From NCBI RefSeq assembly GCF_030815855.1, contig NZ_JAUSXG010000001.1:2976001-3040000 (forward strand): a stretch of DNA of 64,000 nucleotides, in the 5' to 3' direction. This document shows positions 8,680-16,294 of the stretch, in pieces; position 1 is the first letter of the stretch, and the number at the start of each line of letters is the position of its first letter. This DNA comes from Variovorax paradoxus (lineage in GTDB: Bacteria; Pseudomonadota; Gammaproteobacteria; Burkholderiales; Burkholderiaceae_C). The notes beneath the pieces were generated by a model, which saw only the letters and a program-made list of their open reading frames with translations, had not been told where the DNA came from and did not search any database. The position numbers and the translations under genes were made by a program.

Positions 8680-9687
8680 TCAGGCCTCCTGCAGCCAGAG
8701 CCGCTGCAGCAGCGCCATGTCGGGCGCGCCGCCATGCCAGGTGTTGCCGCTGTCGATGTTGCTGACCCACACCTCGGCGGGGGCGAACAATGCGCCGTCG
8801 ATCTTGTAGAAGTCGTACTCGACCTCCTTGAAGATGTCGGCGAACGACCGCCCGTAGTCGCGCGAGTTGCGCGAAGGCAGCGCACGAGCCAGCCCGCGCG
8901 CCGCCTCGTCGCCGCCGCGAACCGTGAGATGCACGCGGCCGCCGTACAGGATGGCATCGTTGGTGCGCCCCATGGCCTCCACACCGTCGGCGCTCGGCGA
9001 CGGCAGCGGGGCCGTCGCGGCGCCATCGACGATGTCGGTCAGCGCAAAGCCCAGCTCGTGCGCCTTGTGCAGCGCCACCTCGAGCACGCGCGCCACCACC
9101 TGTGTCGTGCCCGCGAGGCTGGTGGTCGGCGTGAGGATCAACGTCAGCGCTTCCGCGGCCAGGCCGCAGTCGCGCAGGAGCTTGTCGATCACGACCTTCG
9201 GTGGCGCGCGATCGACCTCCAGCACCAGCACGCCGGTGTTTGCGCGGTCGCGGTAGTTCAATTCGGCAAAGAGCTTTTCCTTCACCGCCAGCGCGCGCGC
9301 GGGGCCCGAGCCGAGCGAAAAGAATTTCTTGCCGCCGGTCTCTTCCTTGGTCGCCGCGAGGCTCCAGCCTGCGTACTGGCTGCCGAGGCAAGCCAACACC
9401 GGCTGGGAGCTGCGCACGTCGAGCCAGGTGGGCCAGCCTTCGGCACTGCCGCCGCTGCGCAGGGTCACATGCCCGAGACCGCCCATGCAGATTTCGCCGA
9501 CACACAAGCCGGCCTCGATGCTGCCGGGCGCCGCGATACCGGCATCGACGATGTGCGCACCGCTCTCGTCGTGGCGCACCAGCAGCCCGAGCGCATCGGC
9601 ATCGGCCAGCAGGCGCTCGACAAGGGGCCGGGCCAACCGGTTGACGCTCAGGCCCGCGGCACCCGTCGGCGGTGGTGTGTTGCTCAT
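8680..9687 (-). CDS. mch: Methenyltetrahydromethanopterin cyclohydrolase Mch
   Basis: A 335-aa cytosolic enzyme converting methenyl-H4MPT to 5-formyl-H4MPT, the step after MtdB in formaldehyde oxidation. Family blocks seen: LCVGEICMGGLGHVTL, PVLACLGSQYAGWSL, KKFFSLGSGPARAL, NDAILYGGRVHLTV and DPYGR-equivalent SRDYGRSFADIFKE. The start overlaps the stop of the upstream ATP-grasp gene by 4 bp (ATGA). Length and C-terminus are normal. Confidence 0.97.
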   Translation of the reverse strand: MSNTPPPTGAAGLSVNRLARPLVERLLADADALGLLVRHDESGAHIVDAGIAAPGSIEAGLCVGEICMGGLGHVTLRSGGSAEGWPTWLDVRSSQPVLACLGSQYAGWSLAATKEETGGKKFFSLGSGPARALAVKEKLFAELNYRDRANTGVLVLEVDRAPPKVVIDKLLRDCGLAAEALTLILTPTTSLAGTTQVVARVLEVALHKAHELGFALTDIVDGAATAPLPSPSADGVEAMGRTNDAILYGGRVHLTVRGGDEAARGLARALPSRNSRDYGRSFADIFKEVEYDFYKIDGALFAPAEVWVSNIDSGNTWHGGAPDMALLQRLWLQEA

Positions 9688-10832
9688 GCCAATGTCTCCA
9701 GTGATTTCAGCAGCCGCTCGCGGCCTTCGTTCAAACGGGCGCGCACCGGGTCCGCGCCGGTGTCGCTCGCGGTCAGGGTGCACAAGGGGTCGTCGATGTC
9801 GAAGCGCTGGCCGGCGCCGGGCACATCGCCGATACCGGGCCATGCGGCGAGCTTTTCTGCCGCGGGCGCATCGAGTTGCACAGGGCGACGCGCGAACACG
9901 ATCTCGATACCTTCCGTATCTTGCGGTTGGGGCGGCATCGTCGGCAGCTCGCCGCTCGTGCAGGCGCGCACATGCGCCTGCATCAGGCCCGGTGAATCGG
10001 CGGGCCTGCGGTAGAGGCTCATGCTTGCCGGCGGCCGGGGGTTGACTTCCAATACGCCGATGGTGTCGCCGTCGCGCATGAAGTCGAGGCTGCACAGGCC
10101 CCGCAGCTCGAACTCCACTGCGAGCATGCGCGCGATCGATGTCACGCGGCTTGCAATGTTCTCCGGCACAGGCACCGGCCCGACGACACCGCAGAACACG
10201 AAGGGCCGCGAGCCGAAACGACGCACGCTCATCTCGTTGAAGCCGAGCACATGCACATCGCGGCCGTTCGCAATGAAGGTGGCCGACATCGGCAGCCCCG
10301 GCATCTCGCGCTGGAAGTAATGGTGCGAAGACGGCGGCTCGTCCAACGACCAGGGCGCACGGCGAACATGCCATCCGCCACAGCCGTAGGCATCTTTCAT
10401 CAACCACGCAGCGGGATCCTCGGGCGGCTGCAGCATCACCTGGGGGTGCGGTATGACGCGCGCCGCAAGAAAGCCGAAGAAGCTCGCCGGATCGCGCAGG
10501 CGGCGCACGGCGGCGGGCGCGGTGCCGATCAGCGGCAGCACGGCCGCGCCCTCTTCCAGCAATGCGGGCTCGCCTTCGAAGCCGCTGCCCGCGATCCAGC
10601 CCACCACCGGCTCTCCGCCCTCGCCCTCGTCCGCCAACTGGCGCAGCGCGGCCATGACGGTTGCCGCGTCGATCTGCAAACTGCCGGGCGCGCCGATGGG
10701 CAGCCAGCGCGATGCGGCGCGCCGCGTATCGACGTCGCCGAACAGGTCGAGCGCAACGACCTTGAAGCCATCGTTCGCTGCGGCCTCGGCCATGGCGCGC
10801 GCGGAGATGGCGGCGACGGCAACGGTCGGCAT
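9684..10832 (-). CDS. ATP-grasp domain protein of the H4MPT cluster
   Basis: A 382-aa ATP-grasp protein of the type conserved in bacterial H4MPT clusters. The start MPTVAVAAISARAMAEAA leads a Rossmann-like region, then WLMKDAYGCGGWHVRRAP (ATP-grasp), YFQREMPG and SLDFMRDGDTIGVLEVNPRPPAS (metal ligands). The substrate is unknown; ligation of an amino acid to a C1 cofactor is a reasonable guess. ATG 10832 fits the family N-terminus. A TTG at 10850, preceded by AAGG and overlapping the mtdB stop by 4 bp, is an alternative that adds six residues. Confidence 0.82.
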   Translation of the reverse strand: MPTVAVAAISARAMAEAAANDGFKVVALDLFGDVDTRRAASRWLPIGAPGSLQIDAATVMAALRQLADEGEGGEPVVGWIAGSGFEGEPALLEEGAAVLPLIGTAPAAVRRLRDPASFFGFLAARVIPHPQVMLQPPEDPAAWLMKDAYGCGGWHVRRAPWSLDEPPSSHHYFQREMPGLPMSATFIANGRDVHVLGFNEMSVRRFGSRPFVFCGVVGPVPVPENIASRVTSIARMLAVEFELRGLCSLDFMRDGDTIGVLEVNPRPPASMSLYRRPADSPGLMQAHVRACTSGELPTMPPQPQDTEGIEIVFARRPVQLDAPAAEKLAAWPGIGDVPGAGQRFDIDDPLCTLTASDTGADPVRARLNEGRERLLKSLETLA

Positions 10833-10846
10833 TGCGCGGGCCTGCT

Positions 10847-11764
10847 TCAAGCTGCCTTTTCGGCCTGCTCAACCAGGAACGTGCGTGCGACCGCGAAGGC
10901 TTCGGGAAAACTCAGCACCTGCGCCTTTTCGGCCTCGCACATCTGCACCAGCAGTCGATGCTGCGTCTGGTACTTGACGTTGCCGACGGCCAGGGCGCCG
11001 ATGCCTACCGCCTGCGTGCCGGCCAGCGGCTTGGCGTCATCCATTACGCCCACGCCGGCAATGCCTTCGGGCGGCACGGCGTTCACGTCGGCCGCCACCT
11101 TGAGCCGCGTCGTGGCACCGAGTGCTTCACTCGAGACCACCTGCACGCCCGCAGCCGCGCACGCCAGCAGCACATCGGCATCGGCGATGGAGCGGCGCAC
11201 GGCATCGGGGTCGCCACCCGACAGGCCGTGCAGCCTCACGCCGAAGCGCTGCCCGGTTTCGTCCGCCGCTTCTTGCGCCGCATCGATGCCGTTGCGGCTG
11301 GACAAGTACACATCGGCGCCGGCCTGCGCTGCGATGACGCCAGCCACGCGGCCCACCGGCCCGGTGCCGCCGAGGATCACCACGCGCTGGCCCTCGAGGC
11401 CCTGCGCATGGTGACGCTTCAACGCGGCCTCCACGCAAGCCACCATGGCCGCAGCCGTGGTGTAGGCGCCGCTCGGGTCGGCCATGAGCGAGACGACGAA
11501 GGGCTTGACCATCGAGGTTCTTGCGCGCTCGAGCATGTCGGCCGCCAGCTGCGCGTCGCGCCCGCCGATGAAGATGCCGGTGCGCGCAACGCCCTTGGGC
11601 CCGCGCGAGAAGATGGTGTCCTGCGTCAGCCCCGTGATGCGATCGAGCGCCACGTCGCAATAGGGCACGATGATCTGGTACCCCGCGTCTGCCGCCATGT
11701 TGATGTCGAACGGACTCATCTGGCGGCCGGGGGTGAACATGTGGAGGATGCGGGGACGTTCCAT
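10847..11764 (-). CDS. mtdB: Methylene-tetrahydromethanopterin dehydrogenase MtdB
   Basis: A 305-aa NAD(P)-dependent dehydrogenase that oxidises methylene-H4MPT made by Fae to methenyl-H4MPT. The N-terminal catalytic part has MFTPGRQMSPFDINMAADAGY and the Rossmann motif VVILGGTGPVGRVAGVIAA with VYLSSRNG following. Position between beta-RFAP synthase and the ATP-grasp gene in one strand-coherent run fits the operon. MtdB rather than MtdA is chosen because of the H4MPT context; the coenzyme preference (NAD or NADP) cannot be fixed from sequence alone. Confidence 0.94.
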   Translation of the reverse strand: MERPRILHMFTPGRQMSPFDINMAADAGYQIIVPYCDVALDRITGLTQDTIFSRGPKGVARTGIFIGGRDAQLAADMLERARTSMVKPFVVSLMADPSGAYTTAAAMVACVEAALKRHHAQGLEGQRVVILGGTGPVGRVAGVIAAQAGADVYLSSRNGIDAAQEAADETGQRFGVRLHGLSGGDPDAVRRSIADADVLLACAAAGVQVVSSEALGATTRLKVAADVNAVPPEGIAGVGVMDDAKPLAGTQAVGIGALAVGNVKYQTQHRLLVQMCEAEKAQVLSFPEAFAVARTFLVEQAEKAA

Positions 11765-11835
11765 GAGAGCCTGCGTGGGTGTGTGAAAAGGTTGACGTGG
11801 GATGTCGGCGTGCGGTGTGAAAACAGGCGACGAAT

Positions 11836-12879
11836 TCAGCGCATGCGCGGCTCGGCAATGCGGTCGCGCACCACGGCGCCGCCGTTGCGGCCCGAGACGA
11901 TGTGCAGTTGCAGCTGCGGCCCGATGCGCCCGGAGGCCCGCGCGGCATCCACAAGCACCTGCGCCTGCGCTTCCGAAGGCACGATCGCAAAGCCGGTGGG
12001 ACCCCAGGAGCTCTGGCCGATGGCCGCGCCGCCTGCGCGGCTCGCATCGGCGAACCACTGCATCAACCGCGCGACCGCCGCGCTGGTGAAGGTGCCGCCC
12101 TGCGCCGGCGCGAAGTGCTCGCCGAGCAATTGCTGCATGCGGTTGATGCCCGTGGCGAACGGTGCAAACTCCGCGCCTGCGGCGGCGGGCAGGACACGCA
12201 TCAGAACCTGATGGCAGATCTCGGCGGCGGCCGCCTGCGGCAACGGCGGCAAGGCCGCGATGGCTTTTTTTTCCTCGCCGCCCGAAAGGCCGCGATGCGC
12301 GGGATCCTGAACCACGACGATGCGCCACGCCGGTGGAAACGCAATGCGCGACAGCAGCGGCGCCGGCAGGCCGTCCGGGCCGGGACCGCCGTCGAGCAGC
12401 AAGCCGCCGCTGTCGAAACCCGCGATCCCAATGCCCGAACGCAGCCCGCGGCCGAGCCAATGCGCCAGCGTCGCGGTGCCCAGGTCGAGACCGTGCCATT
12501 CGGCAAAGGCCCGCCCGATCGCCGACGCGAGCTGCGTGCCCGAGCCAAAGCCCGCATGCGACGGCAGCACCCGGCGCAGCCGCAGGGCCAGCGGCGCATG
12601 GCAGCCGCTGCGCTGCTTCAGCCGCTCGAGATGGGCGGCCGCCCGATCGAGCTCGGCCTCGGCGGCCGGTGTGTCGGCGCTCAGGTGGTCCGACGACGCG
12701 GCCGACAGTTCGAGCTCGGTCGTGAAACCGTCGATCACCAGCCCCAGGCTGCCGAACGCACGCCCCAGCGAGCCGGAAGGATCGAGAAACCCCAGGTGCA
12801 GACGCCCGGGAGCGCTCACGCTCACCGTGCGAACGCTCAGGTCATGCCGGGAGGCGATGGCGAAGTCGGTGGAGGTCAT
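11836..12879 (-). CDS. Beta-ribofuranosylaminobenzene 5'-phosphate synthase (GHMP-kinase fold)
   Basis: A 347-aa enzyme that makes beta-RFAP from p-aminobenzoate (or 4-hydroxybenzoate) and PRPP, the signature step of H4MPT synthesis. Seen: VSAPGRLHLGFLDPSG at the N-terminus, the GHMP-type PSHAGFGSGTQLASAIGRA nucleotide loop, GIGIAGFDSGGLLLDGG, and QSSWGPTGFAIV near the end. ATG 12879 is preferred because the -24/-12 promoter at 12925-12940 predicts transcription from about 12914; upstream ATGs at 12909 and 12924 would lie at or before the transcript start. It is the first gene of the mtdB-mch-fae operon. Confidence 0.93.
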   Translation of the reverse strand: MTSTDFAIASRHDLSVRTVSVSAPGRLHLGFLDPSGSLGRAFGSLGLVIDGFTTELELSAASSDHLSADTPAAEAELDRAAAHLERLKQRSGCHAPLALRLRRVLPSHAGFGSGTQLASAIGRAFAEWHGLDLGTATLAHWLGRGLRSGIGIAGFDSGGLLLDGGPGPDGLPAPLLSRIAFPPAWRIVVVQDPAHRGLSGGEEKKAIAALPPLPQAAAAEICHQVLMRVLPAAAGAEFAPFATGINRMQQLLGEHFAPAQGGTFTSAAVARLMQWFADASRAGGAAIGQSSWGPTGFAIVPSEAQAQVLVDAARASGRIGPQLQLHIVSGRNGGAVVRDRIAEPRMR

Positions 12880-12924
12880 GGGCGGGTTCGGGCGGCGGGA
12901 CGAAGTCATGGACTCGCTTGTCAT

Positions 12925-12940
12925 AGCAAGGGCCGTTCCG
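12925..12940 (-). promoter_or_regulatory. Sigma-54 (-24/-12) promoter of the beta-RFAP/mtdB/mch/fae operon
   Basis: Read on the minus strand, CGGAACGGCCCTTGCT matches TGGCACGN4TTGCW, with GG and GC 10 bp apart and ACG, TTGC and T all conserved. Predicted transcription start is near 12914, 35 bp before the gene start. A perfect dyad lies 55-75 bp upstream. Confidence 0.72.
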
Positions 12941-12994
12941 TCCATGCGTCCACAGGGTGGCGCCACGGCGTCGTGCGCGCGAAAGGCGGGGGGA

Positions 12995-13012
12995 TGTCCC
13001 AGGACCGGGACA
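12995..13012. promoter_or_regulatory. Likely enhancer site for the sigma-54 activator
   Basis: TGTCCC, six bases, GGGACA: a perfect inverted repeat of the kind bound by Fis-type HTH dimers of AcoR-like activators. It lies upstream of the -24/-12 promoter, between the divergent-end AraC gene and the beta-RFAP operon. Assignment to the activator at 3308-5368 is inference. Confidence 0.55.
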
Positions 13013-13070
13013 ATGTGTCACGCCGTAGGCCGGCGGAAGAGATGGCGGCGGCGGCAGCGCCGCGCGTGCG

Positions 13071-14123
13071 CTACCGGGAGACAGCCAGGACGGACTGCGC
13101 AGCAGCGTCGATCGACAAACGAGGCTCGGGATTCAGGCCATGCGCCTTCGCAAACACACCGGGTGCGCATCCCTGGTACTTGCGGAACACCAATCCGAAA
13201 TAGGCGGGATCCGTGAAGCCGCAGCTGTAGGCGATCTGCGAAATCTGCGTGTTCGAAATGTTCGAGGTTCGCAGCATCCGCATGGCGGCCTCCATGCGCT
13301 CGTGCTGCACCGCGTCCAGAAAACTCATGCCGCGCCCGGCGCTCGCGAAGGCCTTGTGCACGTAGCGCACGGAGACGTTGAAGTCGGCGGCGAGCTTGGC
13401 CGCGCTCACCTCCGGGTCTGCGTAATGGTCGCGAATCCACGCGCGCATCCGGGCATGCAGGACGCGGTCCCGCGCGGAAACTGTTTCCGTGTCATGGGCA
13501 AGCTTGTTCTGGGACAGCGCCATCGACAGCATCGACAGCACATGCTCGCCCATGAGTTCACGCTCGAACGGGCTCGCAGCAGCGTTCAGATGCTCCAGGT
13601 TCGTGGCGCGCAAATAACCCGCCAAGACGGCCGTCCATCCCTTGTCGCCCTTGAGCACAACAGCCGCCGCAGCTCTCGCGTCCGGCAGCCAGCGCGTCAC
13701 CAGCGCTTGCGACAGCCCGATGATCCAGGCATCTGTCCCGTGGTGCGAACGCAGCCGCATGGCTTCATTGGAGTCGATGATCAACATGTCGTTGACACCG
13801 ATGGTCGCGCTGCGGCCCAGCTGCTCGCTGGTGGTGAACCCCGTGTTCAGCTTGACCAGAAGGTGAAAGGGGTACTCGGCCGCTTCCTTGATGCGGCTGG
13901 GCGCGCTGCGGTAGATATCGAGGGCGCTTCCCCGCGCCCGCATGAAAGCGACGCCGTTCGCGTCGACAACCGAAAGCTCCTGGTAGAAAGTGTCGCGCTC
14001 CGGGCTGTCGTAGCTGGAGAAGCCGCGCTTGGTCCCCATCTCCTCGGCCCAGAACGCGAACTTGTCGCGCGCCGGCAGGGCATCGGTATCGATGCGCAGG
14101 ATGGCGGACGGATCGTCATTCAT
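13071..14123 (-). CDS. AraC-family transcriptional regulator
   Basis: A 350-aa regulator with an N-terminal AraC-binding-like (FeaR/OruR-type) sensory region and a C-terminal double HTH (about 225-330: VSAAKLAADFNVSVRYVHKAF and NTQISQIAYSCGFTDPAYFGLVFRK). It follows the H4MPT operon but has its own upstream region, so a link to C1 metabolism is not shown. No Shine-Dalgarno is visible; instead a 9-bp inverted repeat (14124-14150) abuts the start codon. Confidence 0.92.
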   Translation of the reverse strand: MNDDPSAILRIDTDALPARDKFAFWAEEMGTKRGFSSYDSPERDTFYQELSVVDANGVAFMRARGSALDIYRSAPSRIKEAAEYPFHLLVKLNTGFTTSEQLGRSATIGVNDMLIIDSNEAMRLRSHHGTDAWIIGLSQALVTRWLPDARAAAAVVLKGDKGWTAVLAGYLRATNLEHLNAAASPFERELMGEHVLSMLSMALSQNKLAHDTETVSARDRVLHARMRAWIRDHYADPEVSAAKLAADFNVSVRYVHKAFASAGRGMSFLDAVQHERMEAAMRMLRTSNISNTQISQIAYSCGFTDPAYFGLVFRKYQGCAPGVFAKAHGLNPEPRLSIDAAAQSVLAVSR

Positions 14124-14150
14124 ACAGTTGCCGGATTATTTGGCAACTGT
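14124..14150. repeat. Inverted repeat abutting the AraC start codon
   Basis: ACAGTTGCC (14124-14132) and GGCAACTGT (14142-14150) form a perfect 9-bp inverted repeat with a 9-bp AT-rich spacer. Its left edge touches the ATG of the AraC gene, so it may be an operator for autoregulation or a hairpin in the leader. Confidence 0.5.
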
Positions 14151-14200
14151 TAACGATTTTGCAATTGGGGATAACCGGGGCAGGCCGCTGCGTCGTCGGT

Positions 14201-14452
14201 CTAACAATCGCTTTTCGTCTCTTGCGAAGCCTGCTCGCCACAGTGCGCCGCGGTAGCGCTGGCACGCCATGCAGCCTCGATCACCTGGCGTTCCTGCACG
14301 GTCTTGGCCGGGCCCAGAGCCAGCCAGGTGATAGCCATCGCCTGGCCGACCAGAAAACCAATCAGCACCCCCACCAGCGTGATTCGCCAGGCACGCAAAC
14401 AAGAAGCGGCATCAATGCTGCGGCGCCACAAAGGCGATGGCGGCGTCACCAC
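14201..14452 (-). CDS. Small single-pass membrane protein, function unknown
   Basis: An 83-aa protein with one clear transmembrane stretch (about residues 25-47, ITLVGVLIGFLVGQAMAITW), a short basic N-terminus and a polar C-terminal tail with two cysteines. It starts inside the last codons of the upstream 104-aa gene (7-bp overlap) and is last of a tight four-gene run (15610 down to 14201). I do not recognise the family. Conserved overlap suggests it works with the upstream small proteins. Confidence 0.55.
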   Translation of the reverse strand: MVTPPSPLWRRSIDAASCLRAWRITLVGVLIGFLVGQAMAITWLALGPAKTVQERQVIEAAWRASATAAHCGEQASQETKSDC

Positions 14453-14760
14453 TCGCCCACTTCACGAACAAGCTGGTCGATTTCCATCTGCTCCAGACGC
14501 GCCAACTGCTGCGTTCGCTCGAGCACGCGCCTTTCCTTGGCGCGCTGCGTTTCATCGACCCTTGCAAAGCCGCGCCAGATCATCGCCCACATCGAGCGGG
14601 ACTTGAGGGGCTTTTGCGGTTGGGTGTTCCCTGAGGCGTGGACAAGACTCTTCATGGCGTGTCGTTTCGATTGGCATTCGGTTGAAGGGCAACGCCGCTC
14701 CGAACGAAAACGCCTACCAAGTTCGGGCCGGAACTCGCTGAAATCGGTCATTTCGCACAC
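14446..14760 (-). CDS. Small hypothetical protein with charged C-terminal helix
   Basis: A 104-aa basic protein, unrecognised. The C-terminal 45 residues (ARVDETQRAKERRVLERTQQ onward) are strongly charged and heptad-like, probably a coiled coil or amphipathic helix. The start is a GTG at 14760 close to a weak AGG; ATG 14751 is the alternative. It begins 3 bp after the stop of the 169-aa gene and overlaps the downstream membrane-protein gene, so it is a middle cistron of the four-gene run. Confidence 0.5.
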   Translation of the reverse strand: MCEMTDFSEFRPELGRRFRSERRCPSTECQSKRHAMKSLVHASGNTQPQKPLKSRSMWAMIWRGFARVDETQRAKERRVLERTQQLARLEQMEIDQLVREVGEW

Positions 14761-14763
14761 TGC

Positions 14764-15273
14764 CTATCGCCGATCTGCGAAGCTTTCCGAACCATGGCGA
14801 CCCGCATCGATCGTTGCTTCGCTGCCATCCGGAGAACAAAAGGCGAGCCGCGAATTCGGCTGGAACATCGCAGGCGGGCTGGGCTGAAGGCCCGCGCCAT
14901 GGCTCCTGCTGGAATGCTTAGGTCGCCGCGCTTCGGTCTTGGGCCGATCGTCCGCTCGCGGAAGCTTCGATAAGAACACCGAGACGATCAGCGCCGACGC
15001 AAGTTCGAACGCAAGGACTTCGGCCACGCTGTAGTGCCGGCCTTGCCGGCCATCGGCGCCGGGCAAGCCTCGTACTTCGACCAGAATTTCCGTTGCGATA
15101 TCGCGGTCGTTTCGTGGTTTTCCTTCGAACATCACCCATTCATCGATGTTCTCGATGGGGATGTTCCGGAAGACGGCGATCACAGGCACGTATTTGTGAT
15201 CCTCTCCGATCAGGATCGGCAGATCGATCGGGTAATGACTGAATTTTTTATCGTTCTCATCACGATTGTTCAT
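14764..15273 (-). CDS. Hypothetical protein with hydrophobic segment, accessory operon
   Basis: A 169-aa protein, unrecognised. The N-terminal half is acidic and soluble (DLPILIGEDHKYVPVIAVFR, DEWVMFEGKPRNDRDIATEI). A hydrophobic stretch near residues 92-112 (AEVLAFELASALIVSVFL) is followed by a polar, Pro/Ser-rich tail. The layout loosely recalls phage tail-assembly chaperones or a tail-anchored membrane protein; neither is secure. It starts at ATG 15273, 14 bp inside the end of the DUF6968-like gene, so translation is coupled. The DNA here is visibly more AT-rich than the flanks. Confidence 0.55.
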   Translation of the reverse strand: MNNRDENDKKFSHYPIDLPILIGEDHKYVPVIAVFRNIPIENIDEWVMFEGKPRNDRDIATEILVEVRGLPGADGRQGRHYSVAEVLAFELASALIVSVFLSKLPRADDRPKTEARRPKHSSRSHGAGLQPSPPAMFQPNSRLAFCSPDGSEATIDAGRHGSESFADRR

Positions 15274-15610
15274 TTTTCGTCCCTGTCCCTTCCTTCTCTG
15301 GAGAGTCACACCTGAGTTCAGATGCGCTCGCGCGATCGCCCGCTCTTTCCCAGAAAAACTGCCAGCCCTTCTCGGAAAAAAACTCGACCTGGTTCGCCAC
15401 GAAATGCATGCCGAGACTCATGGCTTGCCACGCATCGACGCCGAAAATAATCCGCGGCTCGGGATCAAGGCCGCCAACGGAAGTCATTACGCCCCACGAT
15501 CCATCCGGGCGTGGAGCAGGGATACCTACCTCCAGAATCACTTGATGTTCCTCCCCGGTGGGCGAAACGACGTGCCAGACACGTCGCGCCGGGGTTTGCA
15601 ATGCAGTCAT
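15260..15610 (-). CDS. DUF6968-like small protein
   Basis: A 116-aa protein resembling DUF6968: a beta-rich front (HVVSPTGEEHQVILEVGIPAP, SWGVMTSVGG) and the characteristic FGVDAWQAMSLGMHFVANQV helix in place of the family's DSVQALQLAL block. Members are small, solitary or accessory proteins of unknown function, often near toxin, immunity or mobile genes. It is the first gene of the compact run 15610 to 14201 and probably carries its promoter upstream. Confidence 0.6.
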   Translation of the reverse strand: MTALQTPARRVWHVVSPTGEEHQVILEVGIPAPRPDGSWGVMTSVGGLDPEPRIIFGVDAWQAMSLGMHFVANQVEFFSEKGWQFFWERAGDRASASELRCDSPEKEGTGTKNEQS

Positions 15611-15820
15611 GAAAGCCTCTTGAAATAATCAATTGCGGACGCGGCTCGTCCACTCACCAGCCGGCGCCAAGGCGCCGGCAACGCTCTTCGCCTATGGTCG
15701 GCCACTACGCCGCGCAATCTGCCTCGCTAGCCAATCTCCAAAATCGAACTTGCGGCAAATTGCACGATCTCTCGTGCTCGTCGTGCGCACGCCATCCACC
15801 GGGGCTTCGTGTCCGACCTG

Positions 15821-16024
15821 CTAAAGCGCCCGCGCGGCTTGGCTCAACTGGTAGCCCGTTCCCCAGATCGACTGCAGGCTCAACCCATGCCTGCCCGTGT
15901 GCAAGCCGAGCTTTCGGCGCAGGCACGACATGTTGGTGTCGAGCGATCTCGATTGAATGTCGAAGCCCTTTTCCCAGACCGACGTCCACAGCCATTCGCG
16001 GCTCAACGGCCTTCGTAGAATTTC
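15821..16024 (-). pseudogene. 3' remnant of an OmpR-type response regulator
   Basis: About 65 codons that read as the winged-helix C-terminus of an OmpR/PhoB response regulator: RRPLSREWLWTSVW, then SRSLDTNMSCLRRKLGL and SIWGTGYQL before a TAG stop at 15821. The receiver domain and first part of the DNA-binding domain are absent; homology fades around 16010-16025, where a cupin reading on the other strand begins. No start signal exists. It is a gene fragment left by deletion or recombination. Confidence 0.72.
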
Positions 16025-16275
16025 CGGCAGGCAAGAACAACCCGCCCCATTTCCACACGCAGAGCTTGCCCACCGTCGTGTTGAGCGGCGTCTTCTATGC
16101 CGTCTTCGAAGACGGCAAGAAAGTGCTGTATCCGGCGGGTTCGTACTACTACATCCCGGGCAAGCTGCCGCACCTCAGCGGCTGCGAACCCGGCGCCAAC
16201 TGCGTGCTGTTCCAGTACCAGAACGACCACTTCGACCTGGTGCCCACGGCCAAGGGCGAACGTTCAACGAAGTGA
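16010..16275 (+). pseudogene. 3' remnant of a ChrR-like cupin gene
   Basis: About 88 codons match a cupin C-terminal half: FVEFPAGKNNPPHFHTQ (metal-binding His pair), VVLSGVFYAVFEDGKK, YYIPGKLPHLSGCEPGANC and FQYQNDHFDLVP, ending in TGA at 16275. The upstream 100 codons in the same frame are non-coding antisense of the response-regulator remnant, so the N-terminal half is lost. The two remnants face away from each other and are joined at about 16010-16025. Confidence 0.72.
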
Positions 16276-16294
16276 TTCGGGAGAATCCGACAGC

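Noticed and set aside
15633..16009. Plus-strand frame upstream of the cupin remnant as its N-terminal half
   Set aside because: The upstream codons have no cupin features and are antisense to the response-regulator remnant, so the N-terminus is truly absent.
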